Source: Litorivivens lipolytica (GTDB taxonomy: Bacteria > Pseudomonadota > Gammaproteobacteria > Pseudomonadales > Spongiibacteraceae). From it: 64,000 nucleotides of DNA. Below the pieces are notes generated by a model that made no database searches, had not been told where the DNA came from, and saw nothing but the letters and a program-made list of their open reading frames with translations. The position numbers and the translations under genes were made by a program. The stretch lies in contig NZ_JACHWY010000002.1 in the NCBI RefSeq assembly GCF_014191715.1, positions 124,001 to 188,000 on the forward strand, read 5' to 3'. Every line of letters begins with the position of its first letter. The first letter of the stretch is position 1. This document shows, piece after piece, positions 7,857-15,882 of the stretch.

Positions 7857-9407
7857 ATGGATAGCACACTGCCACAACACCACAATGGCGCAGAGCGGGC
7901 GCGGCCCCGGTTCAGCGCCGCCCGACGGCGTGGCCTTGCCCGGTTCTATCCGCGCAAGGTTATCCATTGGGTGGCCTTGGGGATCGCGTTGGTTTTATTG
8001 CCGCTTCTGCTCGCTGTTGGCAGCGCCGCGCACTATGTTCAGCAGCTGGCGGTTGATAGTCAGGATGCGGTGCTCGACGGTACACAGTCTGTCAAGCTGA
8101 GCCGGATGCTGGGCGATTATCTGCTGGGTATGGAGCGCAATGCCCGGGTCTACCAGGTAGTGGGTGATACCAAACTGCTGACGACCTACCAGCAGTTGCA
8201 TACAGAATTCAGGCATTCCGCGAGCGAACTTATTGCAGTTGAAAGTGACGAGGCGGTGCTCGATAAAATCGAGCAGTTACTCGCGATCGAATCTGAACTG
8301 CACGACGTTCTTACGCAGGAGCCGCCCAACAGCAGTCTGGCGATCAATTCACTGCAGCGCTTTGCGGAAATGCGAGAAATCATTCGCTGGCTGGTTGACC
8401 GCAATGGCGAGGTAATTCGCGAGCGCATACAGCAGCTTCATAACTACGCGACTGAGGCGCAGCAGGTCTTATTATGGCAGTCCTTTATGGTGCTGCCCGT
8501 TGCCATAGGCTTGGGCTTGCTCATCATCTACCGGGTCAGCCGCCCGATGAAAGAACTCGATCGGAGTATTCGTCGCCTGGGCAGCAATGACGTTGACGAA
8601 GAGATTCGAGTTCATGGCCCTGACGATATTAGAGCACTCGGCTCAAGGCTGGAGTGGTTGCGTCAGCGGCTTCGTGAGTTGGCGGATCAAAAACGCCTCT
8701 TTTTGCAGCATATATCACACGAACTGAAAACACCGCTCGCGAGTATTCGCGAAGGTGCCAGCCTGCTTAACGGTGATGTGGTAGGGCAATTGAATGAGCA
8801 GCAAAAAGAGGTAGTCGATATTTTGGAAAGCAGCAGCCTGCAGTTGCAGCGGCGCATAGAAGATTTGCTGGCGTTCAGTGTCAATGACGAACCGCGTGCA
8901 GAGCTGGAACTCAAACGGTTGTCCGCAGAACGCCTAGTGCGATCCATTATTGACTGCCATCAACTGGTAATTCGCAGCAAAGGGCTGACAGTTGATCTGC
9001 GTTTTGATGACCGGAAAGTTTTTGCAGACAAGGAAAAACTCCACGCCATTGTCGACAACCTGATTTCCAATGCAGTGAAATTCTCGCCGGAAGGCGGCTG
9101 CATTCAGATTATTCAAACTGAGCAGAACGGCCGTTGGCAGCTCGATATTCATGATCAGGGGCCCGGTGTTCACCCGACAGAAGTTGAACAGATATTTCAA
9201 CCTTTTTATCAAGGCAGTGCGCCCTCTAGCGGTCACCTAAAGGGGACGGGTTTGGGTTTAGCCATTGCCAGATTGTACGCACGACTACATCAGGGAGATC
9301 TTATTGTTTTGCCAAGCAGTCATGGGGCCCACTTGCAGTTAAGCCTGCCTGTAGCCAATAAATTCACGGCGAATACCAACGCAAATGGAGCTGAAACATG
9401 TACATAG
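7857..9407 (+). CDS. glrK: Sensor histidine kinase, GlrK/QseE-like
   Basis: 516 residues. There is an inner-membrane segment at ~36-54, a helical periplasmic sensor of about 140 residues, a second membrane segment at ~198-215, HAMP, a HisKA domain with phospho-acceptor His288 (QHISHELKTPL), and a HATPase domain with N-box DNLISNAVKFS, DQGPGV and GTGLGLAIA. GASLL after the H-box is typical of GlrK. It overlaps the lipoprotein gene by 10 bases and is followed by the regulator, the kinase-lipoprotein-regulator order of glrK-qseG-glrR. The start is uncertain: the strong GGGAAGGG site lies 25 bases upstream, and an out-of-frame GTG at 7837 uses it better. Expected to sense envelope or amino-sugar status. 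Confidence 0.9.
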   Translation: MDSTLPQHHNGAERARPRFSAARRRGLARFYPRKVIHWVALGIALVLLPLLLAVGSAAHYVQQLAVDSQDAVLDGTQSVKLSRMLGDYLLGMERNARVYQVVGDTKLLTTYQQLHTEFRHSASELIAVESDEAVLDKIEQLLAIESELHDVLTQEPPNSSLAINSLQRFAEMREIIRWLVDRNGEVIRERIQQLHNYATEAQQVLLWQSFMVLPVAIGLGLLIIYRVSRPMKELDRSIRRLGSNDVDEEIRVHGPDDIRALGSRLEWLRQRLRELADQKRLFLQHISHELKTPLASIREGASLLNGDVVGQLNEQQKEVVDILESSSLQLQRRIEDLLAFSVNDEPRAELELKRLSAERLVRSIIDCHQLVIRSKGLTVDLRFDDRKVFADKEKLHAIVDNLISNAVKFSPEGGCIQIIQTEQNGRWQLDIHDQGPGVHPTEVEQIFQPFYQGSAPSSGHLKGTGLGLAIARLYARLHQGDLIVLPSSHGAHLQLSLPVANKFTANTNANGAETCT

Positions 9408-9910
9408 GAACGTACGTTCGCATCCTCCTTATCACCTTGCTTGTCGCAGGATGCTCGACACAGGGTGGTGCTCGTCAGGGCGCTTTCGATAAGCCGCCGG
9501 ACACGCTGATGGGCTTGATGGATTACAACACGCAAGTCTCGAAACTGGACGACGAGGCTTACCGGCGAGAGATGAATGCGGCGCGCTCATATTATGGTAG
9601 CGGTGGCAGTGCCAGCGCGCGCATGCGCCTCGCCATTCTGCTTATGAATGGCAGCGATGATCAGGCCATGAATCGCTTTCGAGAATCCGAATCCTTGTTG
9701 CGGGATTATCTCGATGATCGGGGTTTTGCTTTTTTTGAGCGTGACTATGTCGCATTTGCCCGCATGCTGCTGAGTATTAACCTGGAATGGCAGCGTCTGC
9801 AGAACCAATTGACCAATGCGAGGGTCCAAACCGCCGACGCCCGGAAGAAGCTCGAAGAACTGAAGTCTATCGAGCTTCATATGAACCACCCGGGGAACGG
9901 ATACGAGTGA
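9398..9910 (+). CDS. QseG-like outer-membrane lipoprotein
   Basis: 170 residues. A short signal peptide ends in the lipobox LLVAGC, giving a lipidated Cys at about residue 18. The rest is mostly helical with a C-terminal coiled coil (LQNQLTNARVQTADARKKLEELKSI type). GGAG precedes the ATG, which overlaps the kinase stop region. In enterobacteria the gene in this position (qseG) encodes an outer-membrane lipoprotein that modulates the kinase; similarity here is positional and by topology, as the sequence is divergent and shorter. Confidence 0.72.
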   Translation: MYIGTYVRILLITLLVAGCSTQGGARQGAFDKPPDTLMGLMDYNTQVSKLDDEAYRREMNAARSYYGSGGSASARMRLAILLMNGSDDQAMNRFRESESLLRDYLDDRGFAFFERDYVAFARMLLSINLEWQRLQNQLTNARVQTADARKKLEELKSIELHMNHPGNGYE

Positions 9911-9927
9911 CCGGCTGACGGCCGGTT
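9911..9927 (+). other. Small inverted repeat between lipoprotein and regulator genes
   Basis: ACCGGC-TGACG-GCCGGT in the 59-base gap, without a T-tract. It could tune expression of the regulator relative to the kinase; nothing else is visible in the gap. Confidence 0.3.
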
Positions 9928-9969
9928 ACGGACACGGATTTGAATCAGATAGAGTAAAACAGGGTTACT

Positions 9970-11316
9970 ATGAGTAAACGAGTACTGTTGATTGATGACG
10001 ATAAAGACCTGCTGAAACTGGTCTCGATGCGCCTCAAGTCTGATGGCTTTGATGTGGCCAGTGCCGATGGTGGCCGGAAGGGGCTGGCCATGCTGGACAG
10101 CTTTCAGCCGCAGGTGGTGGTCACAGACCTGCGCATGGACGATATCGATGGCATGGCGGTATTCGAATACGTCAAAGCCAATCGTCCCAGTCTGCCGGTG
10201 ATTATGTTGACTGCACACGGTTCTATTCCCCATGCGCTGGAGGCAACCCGTCGAGGGGCTTTTGCTTACCTGACCAAGCCCTTTGACAGTGCCGAGCTGA
10301 TCAGCGAAATCAATAGCGCACTGCAGGCTCACGGCGATACCGACGAGGAAAGCTCTGATGGTTTCTGTGCGCGTATCGTAACTCGCAGCCCGCTGATGAA
10401 AGAAGTCCTCGCCCAGGCGCGCATGGTCGCGCGCAGCGATACCAGTGTGCTGATACAAAGCGAAAGCGGTACAGGTAAGGAATTGCTGGCGCGTTCGATT
10501 CACGATGCCAGTGAGCGCGCTGACAAACCCTTCCTTGCCATTAACTGCAGTGCTGTGCCGGAATCCTTGCTTGAATCCGAGCTGTTTGGTCACAGTAAGG
10601 GCGCCTTTACCGGGGCAACCAAAAACCACGACGGTCTGTTTCAGGCGGCTTACGGCGGTACACTCTTCCTTGATGAGGTGGGCGACATGCCGCTAGGCTT
10701 CCAGGCCAAATTGCTGCGTGTCTTGCAGGAGCGGGAAGTTCGCCCCGTGGGTTCAACGACCTCGGTGCCGATTGACGTACGTATTATCTCGGCTACTCAC
10801 TTTGATCTGGAAAAGGAAGTCGAAGAGCAGAACTTCCGCAAGGATTTGTATTACCGGCTGAACGTGGTTCAGCTAACGCTACCGCCATTGCGCGAGCGTC
10901 GTGACGATATTCCTCTACTGGCGAATCATTTTCTGCGCGAACAGGCGCAGAGCAAAGGTCAGAATCCAAAACGTTTTTCAGCCGAAGCCCTTGAGATTCT
11001 TGTATCGGCTGCCTGGCCCGGTAACGTCCGCCAACTCCAGAATATTGTTGAGCAGACGACGGTGCTATCCAGCACGCAGGTGATACCCGCACAGTTGGTT
11101 CAAAATGCACTGAAAATGGATTCGGGTGAGATCCCGTCCTTTGCCGAAGCGCGTGACAATTTCGAGCGTGAGTATCTGGCGGAGCTGCTGAACATTACCC
11201 AAGGTAATGTTTCCAAAGCATCCAACCTCGCGAAGCGAAACCGCACGGAATTTTACCGCTTGTTGCATCGTCACCACTTGGATCCGAGTGAGTATCGCGG
11301 TCGTCGCCAAGCCTGA
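9970..11316 (+). CDS. glrR: Sigma-54-dependent response regulator, GlrR-like
   Basis: 448 residues. Receiver domain with acidic pocket Asp10/Asp11 and phospho-acceptor Asp53 (VTDLRM). AAA+ sigma-54 activator domain with Walker A ESGTGK at 165-170, the sigma-54 contact loop GAFTGA at 211-216 and the LFLDEVGD Walker B. C-terminal Fis-type HTH (NVSKASNLAKRNRTEFYRLLHRH). Phosphorylated by the upstream kinase, it should bind enhancer sites and activate sigma-54 promoters. Four such promoters lie within 8 kb on either side, some with TGTYGC-N6-GCRACA inverted repeats, so local targets are very likely. The GTG-initiated glycosyltransferase gene follows after 15 bases. Confidence 0.93.
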   Translation: MSKRVLLIDDDKDLLKLVSMRLKSDGFDVASADGGRKGLAMLDSFQPQVVVTDLRMDDIDGMAVFEYVKANRPSLPVIMLTAHGSIPHALEATRRGAFAYLTKPFDSAELISEINSALQAHGDTDEESSDGFCARIVTRSPLMKEVLAQARMVARSDTSVLIQSESGTGKELLARSIHDASERADKPFLAINCSAVPESLLESELFGHSKGAFTGATKNHDGLFQAAYGGTLFLDEVGDMPLGFQAKLLRVLQEREVRPVGSTTSVPIDVRIISATHFDLEKEVEEQNFRKDLYYRLNVVQLTLPPLRERRDDIPLLANHFLREQAQSKGQNPKRFSAEALEILVSAAWPGNVRQLQNIVEQTTVLSSTQVIPAQLVQNALKMDSGEIPSFAEARDNFEREYLAELLNITQGNVSKASNLAKRNRTEFYRLLHRHHLDPSEYRGRRQA

Positions 11317-11331
11317 TTAGGCATTCTTCGC

Positions 11332-12417
11332 GTGTTGCGACCGATCGTTATCGCCATCTCTGCCCATGGCTTCGGCCACCTCGGGCAGTGTGTACCTGTG
11401 GTGCGCGCTATTCAGCGTCGCTTTCCAGGCCGCCGTGTCGTTGTAATCAGCGAAATCATGCCCGATGTACTCCGGGATTTTCTCGGTGAAGAGGTCGAGC
11501 TATGCGACGCGCCGGCGCAGGTTAGTATCCTGATGAAGGATGCCCTGCGAGTGGACCTGGCGGCAACAAGGAAGGCTTTTCTTGATTGGCATTCGGACTA
11601 CGATGAGCACCGCAAACGCTACGCCAGTATTCTGCGCGAAATTAATCCCGAGTTGCTGTTGAGTAATGTTGATCACACGCCGATAAGCGCAGCGCGATCA
11701 CTGGGTATTCCCGCCTTCGCCATGTGCTCCCTGAATTGGGCAGACATTCTTGATGCGCTGTACTCTGATGAAACAGAAGATAGCGCCATGTCTGCCGTGT
11801 GCGAAGAAATTCGTGAGGTTTATAACAATGCCGAGGCATTTCTTCGCGTAACGCCCGGCATGGGAATGAAAAAACTCGACAACCTCCATCAGGTCGATGT
11901 GCTGGCGCGAGAAGGTGAACGCTTTGACTTGCACCGTAGATTAGGTGTGCCAGACGATCATCGTTTTGTGCTGCTGTCATTGGGCGGTATCACGCAAACG
12001 CTCGATCTCAACCGCTGGGTATTGCCCGAAAAAACGCATTGGGTTGTGCCGGATAGTGCAAAGATTACCGAGGGTGAAGCTAATATCACGCCCTTCGGAC
12101 AGCTCAATATGAAGTTTATTGATGTGCTTGCCTCGGTTGATATATTGCTCACCAAACCCGGTTATGGCAGCTTTTGTGAGGCTTGGCGCAATCAGACGTC
12201 CGTGCTTTATGTTCGCCGTCCGCGTTGGGCGGAAGAAGCCGCGTTGATTGATTGGATTCAGCGACATACGCCGTCACAGGAAGTGTCGCTGGAAGATTTT
12301 GAGAATGGCAATATTAACGCTGCTATGTCGGCATTATTGCAGCGTCCTGCCACATTTTCCTCGCTTCCCTGCGGTGAAACCGAAGTTGTAAACCACCTTT
12401 CTACCTGCCTTGTTTAA
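11332..12417 (+). CDS. GT-B fold glycosyltransferase (MurG/GT1-like)
   Basis: 361 residues with GTG start and only a weak ribosome site, so probably coupled to the regulator gene 15 bases upstream. N-terminal IAISAHGFGHLGQCVPVVRAI is the glycine-rich first loop of GT-B enzymes that use UDP- or dTDP-sugars. The C-terminal half has LLSLGGI and TKPGYGSFCEAWRNQTSVLYVRRP, the donor-binding GG/E region. No signal peptide; probably membrane-peripheral. Substrate unknown. Its position between a sigma-54 regulator and a UDP-sulfoquinovose-synthase-like gene makes it a candidate transferase for the sugar made downstream (inference), analogous to SqdX in sulfolipid synthesis though not clearly homologous. 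Confidence 0.75.
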   Translation: MLRPIVIAISAHGFGHLGQCVPVVRAIQRRFPGRRVVVISEIMPDVLRDFLGEEVELCDAPAQVSILMKDALRVDLAATRKAFLDWHSDYDEHRKRYASILREINPELLLSNVDHTPISAARSLGIPAFAMCSLNWADILDALYSDETEDSAMSAVCEEIREVYNNAEAFLRVTPGMGMKKLDNLHQVDVLAREGERFDLHRRLGVPDDHRFVLLSLGGITQTLDLNRWVLPEKTHWVVPDSAKITEGEANITPFGQLNMKFIDVLASVDILLTKPGYGSFCEAWRNQTSVLYVRRPRWAEEAALIDWIQRHTPSQEVSLEDFENGNINAAMSALLQRPATFSSLPCGETEVVNHLSTCLV

Positions 12418-12472
12418 AATCCAAGTTGTTTTGTTCTTAAATTTCTTCAGATTGTTTGCATTAATATTCTGA

Positions 12473-12490
12473 CGTCGCTAATGAGTTACA
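12473..12490. promoter_or_regulatory. Weak second GlrR-type site
   Basis: CGTCGC-TAATGA-GTTACA, 9 of 12 positions matching TGTYGC-N6-GCRACA. It lies 66 bases from the better site downstream, nearly the 67-base spacing seen between the two sites at 3409 and 3476. Confidence 0.3.
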
Positions 12491-12538
12491 GCGCCAGATT
12501 CCCAACTTTCAATAACTTATAAAAATCCGCCCAAGTCC

Positions 12539-12556
12539 TGTCGCAAAACGGCAACG
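12539..12556. promoter_or_regulatory. GlrR-type operator before the fusion gene
   Basis: TGTCGC-AAAACG-GCAACG, 11 of 12 positions matching the sites at 3409 and 3476. Its centre is 84 bases upstream of the -24 GG at 12631. Confidence 0.5.
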
Positions 12557-12629
12557 AATTCGAAGGCTGGCTTTCGCTCTACATTCCTCAAAGCGCCTGA
12601 AACCCCATGTTTTTAAGTATCAGAATGTT

Positions 12630-12645
12630 TGGCACGCATGTTGCT
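12630..12645 (+). promoter_or_regulatory. Sigma-54 (-24/-12) promoter of the fusion gene
   Basis: TGGCAC-GCATG-TTGCT, an exact match with ten bases between GG and GC. Expected start near 12655, leader about 113 bases. Confidence 0.85.
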
Positions 12646-12767
12646 CATCCACCATTACTCGATTTTTTTGAGTCGTCAATTTCGACGTACATCATCACGC
12701 AGCAGCCTAGGTTGGCATTGCAGATACACCTGAGCTGTTAACAATCAAACAGAGCTGGGAGGCATCT

Positions 12768-15329
12768 ATGTCGCAGCCAAAAAAATCGCCCATCCTCGTG
12801 TTGGGAGCAGATGGTTATTTGGGATGGCCGTTAAGCCTGCGTTTAGCGAGGCAGAACCCTGATCGTCAGATCGTTATGGTAGACAACTTTTTGCGTCGAC
12901 GACTGGTTCGAGATGTGGGTGGGGACAGCATTCTCCCCATCCTCGAAATGAAGCAGCGGCTGTGGGCCGCCAAGCGCGTTCACGGTATTCGGAACATGGA
13001 TTTCATCCATATGGATGTGAATTCCGAAGCTCTGGAATTTCTGATTGAAGAACGACGCCCCGATGCTATTTACCATCTTGCCCAACAGTGCTCCGCGCCC
13101 TATTCGATGCGCGGTGTTGATGAGGCGCTGTTGACCTTACGTAACAATGAAGAGGGCAATATGCGTCTGCTATGGGCGGTGCGCGAATATGTGCCAGATT
13201 GCCATGTGATCAAACTTGGTACCTTTGGTGAGTACGCCAAGGGTGGGATCGATATCGCTGAAGGCTATTTCAAACCGGTATACCGAGGTCGCGCCGCGTC
13301 GACGGCGATTCCCTATCCCCGTAGGGCCGATGATTTTTATCACGCCTCAAAAATTAACGACACCAACTACATCGCGATTGCCTGCCAGCACTGGGGGCTT
13401 CGGGTTACCGACATCATGCAGTCCACCGTGTTCGGTACCTGGACTGAAGATATGGAAGGTCACCCGGAGCTATATACCCGTGTCGATTACGACGAGTGTT
13501 TTGGTACGGTGGCCAATCGCTTTATTGCCCAGGCGCTCTGCGGTGAGCCGCTCTCCGTTTACGGCACCGGTAACCAGCGTACCGGTCTCATGGCGCTGAA
13601 CGATGCTATCACCTCGCTCGCGGCACTGTGGTCTGATGTGCCGGAAAAAGCGCAGCATCGCGTGATTAACCACGTCACCGAAAAAAGTTTTTCTGTTAAC
13701 GAGCTGGCCGACGCTATCGTAGGCAGTGCGCGCCGTGAAGGTTTGAAGGTCACGGTACAGCGCGGTCGCTTTGACCCGCGTGCTGAACAGGTAGAGGCGA
13801 AGATGGCTTTCGAAATTGAAAGTGCCTATGTCGATAGCCATCTGAAACAGACCGATATGCGTGATGTGGTCCACCGCGCCTTTGTGATGCTTAGTCAGCA
13901 CCGCGAGCGTATCGATCGTTCCCTGTTTGCACCGCGCAATTCCTGGCAAGGTGCCGGAAAGGGCGAGAGCAAAAAACGCCGCCAGAAGAAAGAGGACAAT
14001 GTGGTTGTGGCCTTGCCGCAACAGAATGTGCGTCGCAAAAGAGCACCGGTACTGCAGACCGAAGACGATTGGGAAATCTTTCGACGCGAACAGTTTCCCT
14101 ACGAGCACCTCAATCTGAATCCCGGCACGCTGGGTTCACCTTCAGAAGCGGTGTTGCAGGAAATTCGCAAGGCACAGTCGCCGGATCTGCTGGCGCAACC
14201 GCTTGATCAATACCGGCGCGGTCGCGAGGTTTATGAAGAAGCCCGCGCCGAAGCGTCGGCATTGTGGCCGAGTGACGACCATGAGTTGCAACTGGTGGGG
14301 AGTGCATCGCAAACCTCAAACCTTCTGGCTTTAGCCTTTGCCCGCTTGGGTGGCCAGATGAGCCGACCGCTGCGAGTGCTGACGACGATGAATGAACACG
14401 TGGGGGGTATTGGCGCCTTCGAGCGGATGCCGGAATTCCGTATCTGTTATCTGTCGGATAAGGAAATTCGCGACCCGAAAGCCTTCCGTGCTCTGGTCGC
14501 CGGATTCAAGCCGGATATCGCATTGTTCTCTCACGTGACCTACGATACCGGGCAGGCGCTGCCGGTAGCTCAGTGGATGAAAGACATCAGCGAGCTGCGG
14601 CCGGGTGCCAGTACGCTGCTGGATGTCTCGCAGTCACTGGGTGTGATTGCACCCGAGTTTGAGCACGCCGATGTGGTGTTCGGCAGCTGTCACAAATGGC
14701 TATTCGGTCCGCGCGGTACCGGGCTGTTATGGACCAACGAGCGTTTCCGTCGTCGTGTCGGTGCGTTGAACTGGTCGGGTGAGCCTTTGGCGAAAGGTGG
14801 CAAGGATTTCGGGTTTTCTCCGTCGGGCGGGCTCGACTTCTCTCTCTACGCTGGGCTGCTCGCCTGCTTCCGTCTCTACCGTCAGCTGGGTGCCGAGCGC
14901 CTGCGCGAGCGCAGCGCTGACCTTGCCCTGTATTTCCGGGTGCGCTTGAGCAATATGCTGCGCAGTCACGGCATCCGTTTCCGCTTGCTGGAACCGCACT
15001 TGGGTGTGCCCGGTGCCAACGGCATGTTCTCGCTGTCATTCGTGAATTTCGATCCCTATCCGCTTTACGATGCGATGAATGCGCACAAAGTGCACTGCAA
15101 ATGCATCAAGGATAGAGGTCGTGACGGGCGAGAGCGTCAGCTGCTCCGTTTTGGTGTTCCTTACTACGAGACTCAGGAGCGGATGCAGAAGGCGCTGGCG
15201 ACGATTGAAGATTGTTTGCGCGAGCAGTTGGCCAACAGTTCCGACCACTCGCTGCGCTACTTGCTGAAGAGTGGGGCAACCCCGTCGCCCCGAACCGAAG
15301 TGCTGGCTAGCTCAGCTCGGCCTGTATAA
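12768..15329 (+). CDS. UDP-sulfoquinovose synthase-like / class V aminotransferase-like fusion
   Basis: 853 residues, two enzymes in one chain. Residues 1-400 align by eye with plant SQD1 and archaeal Agl3 (UDP-glucose + sulfite to UDP-sulfoquinovose): NAD loop GADGYLGW at 13-20, SAPYSM, Thr152 in GTFGEY, Tyr191-xxx-Lys195 in YHASK, LDY/VDY-DECFGT and the FSVNELA block. A basic linker (~400-430, KKRRQKK) leads to a fold-type I PLP domain (~435-840) of the cysteine desulfurase/isopenicillin-epimerase class, with the PLP lysine at 643 in SCHKWLFGPRGTG. A PLP C-S lyase fused to a sulfite-using enzyme could supply sulfite from cysteine sulfinate or cysteate, or the second domain could modify the sugar; both are inference. 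GGGAGG precedes the ATG and a sigma-54 promoter lies upstream. Converges with the PPOX gene, overlapping by 23 bases. Confidence 0.8.
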   Translation: MSQPKKSPILVLGADGYLGWPLSLRLARQNPDRQIVMVDNFLRRRLVRDVGGDSILPILEMKQRLWAAKRVHGIRNMDFIHMDVNSEALEFLIEERRPDAIYHLAQQCSAPYSMRGVDEALLTLRNNEEGNMRLLWAVREYVPDCHVIKLGTFGEYAKGGIDIAEGYFKPVYRGRAASTAIPYPRRADDFYHASKINDTNYIAIACQHWGLRVTDIMQSTVFGTWTEDMEGHPELYTRVDYDECFGTVANRFIAQALCGEPLSVYGTGNQRTGLMALNDAITSLAALWSDVPEKAQHRVINHVTEKSFSVNELADAIVGSARREGLKVTVQRGRFDPRAEQVEAKMAFEIESAYVDSHLKQTDMRDVVHRAFVMLSQHRERIDRSLFAPRNSWQGAGKGESKKRRQKKEDNVVVALPQQNVRRKRAPVLQTEDDWEIFRREQFPYEHLNLNPGTLGSPSEAVLQEIRKAQSPDLLAQPLDQYRRGREVYEEARAEASALWPSDDHELQLVGSASQTSNLLALAFARLGGQMSRPLRVLTTMNEHVGGIGAFERMPEFRICYLSDKEIRDPKAFRALVAGFKPDIALFSHVTYDTGQALPVAQWMKDISELRPGASTLLDVSQSLGVIAPEFEHADVVFGSCHKWLFGPRGTGLLWTNERFRRRVGALNWSGEPLAKGGKDFGFSPSGGLDFSLYAGLLACFRLYRQLGAERLRERSADLALYFRVRLSNMLRSHGIRFRLLEPHLGVPGANGMFSLSFVNFDPYPLYDAMNAHKVHCKCIKDRGRDGRERQLLRFGVPYYETQERMQKALATIEDCLREQLANSSDHSLRYLLKSGATPSPRTEVLASSARPV

Positions 15330-15675
15330 AAGCGCGGGTGTTGATGCGCCTGCCAAGGCGGGCGCCCATATCGAGGAGGCGCATTTGCCAGCCGTATTTT
15401 TTGACGAGCTGGCGGTGAGCCTCCTCGGCTTTTTCACCTTCTACCAGTGTCGCGGTTGCGGGCACAAAGTCGCCAAGCCGTTTGCCGCTAACCGTGCAGG
15501 GTGCGAGGCGAATCTCAGAGAAGTTGCGCAGGCGTTTTACTTTTCCGGCATCCCCTGCCGAGAACATGAAAACCTGATTGCCCTCTTTGGCAAACCAGAC
15601 CGGCGTATCAACAAAGCTGCCGTCCCTTTTGCGCGTGCTGAGCAAAACGTAGTTATGTCGGTCTAAATCGCTCAT
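15307..15675 (-). CDS. PPOX-class flavin/F420-type oxidoreductase
   Basis: 122 residues from the ATG at 15675, chosen because GGGAGA lies just upstream; a longer frame to 15711 has no ribosome site. A small split-barrel protein of the pyridoxamine-phosphate-oxidase-like superfamily: NYVLLSTRKRDGSFVDTPVWF, then VFMFSAGDAGKVKRLRN (phosphate-binding lysine region) and VRLAPC-type strand. Such proteins bind FMN, F420 or haem-like cofactors; substrate unknown. Its 3' end overlaps the convergent fusion gene. Confidence 0.8.
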   Translation of the reverse strand: MSDLDRHNYVLLSTRKRDGSFVDTPVWFAKEGNQVFMFSAGDAGKVKRLRNFSEIRLAPCTVSGKRLGDFVPATATLVEGEKAEEAHRQLVKKYGWQMRLLDMGARLGRRINTRAFIQAELS

Positions 15676-15717
15676 GGTGGTCTCCCGGCAAATCGGGCAC
15701 GAGCGTAGCATGGCCTT

Positions 15718-15744
15718 AAAAAAAAATCCCCCGCAGTGCGGGGG
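15718..15744 (-). terminator. Rho-independent terminator of the small membrane protein gene
   Basis: On the minus strand CCCCCGC-ACT-GCGGGGG is followed by about nine T residues. A textbook terminator 25 bases past the stop of the 37-residue gene. Confidence 0.85.
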
Positions 15745-15768
15745 AAAACATCGATTGATCTGTGGGGA

Positions 15769-15882
15769 TCAGACCAACAGCGCGATGCAGTAAATAAAAC
15801 CGGTGACCAGGATGGAGAGCACGCTGAACTTGGCAGTGTTTTCAGCAATGTCTGAAGCGTAAGTGCTCGTTGTCGGGTTCAT
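15769..15882 (-). CDS. 37-residue single-pass membrane protein
   Basis: The ATG at 15882 is preceded by CAGGAG at good spacing. The peptide is MNPTTSTYASDIAENTAKF followed by a hydrophobic helix of about 18 residues (VLSILVTGFIYCIALLV) to the stop. The length, KFS-before-helix pattern and strong independent terminator recall the small YnhF-type membrane proteins, but the similarity is short. It is a free-standing transcription unit. Function unknown. Confidence 0.7.
   Translation of the reverse strand: MNPTTSTYASDIAENTAKFSVLSILVTGFIYCIALLV

Larger units (their letters stand above)
12418..12767. other. 350-base control region before the fusion gene
   Basis: Contains one good GlrR-type site, a weaker one upstream, and a sigma-54 promoter (listed separately). 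The remaining leader of about 110 bases holds a short GTCG/CGAC repeat and the GGGAGG ribosome site. No open frame of interest. Confidence 0.6.

Noticed and set aside
1-15329. PEP-CTERM/exosortase system (PrsK/PrsR-type regulation also uses sigma-54)
   Set aside because: No exosortase and no PEP-CTERM sorting tail was found, and the kinase has the HAMP and GASLL features of GlrK with a QseG-like lipoprotein beside it.
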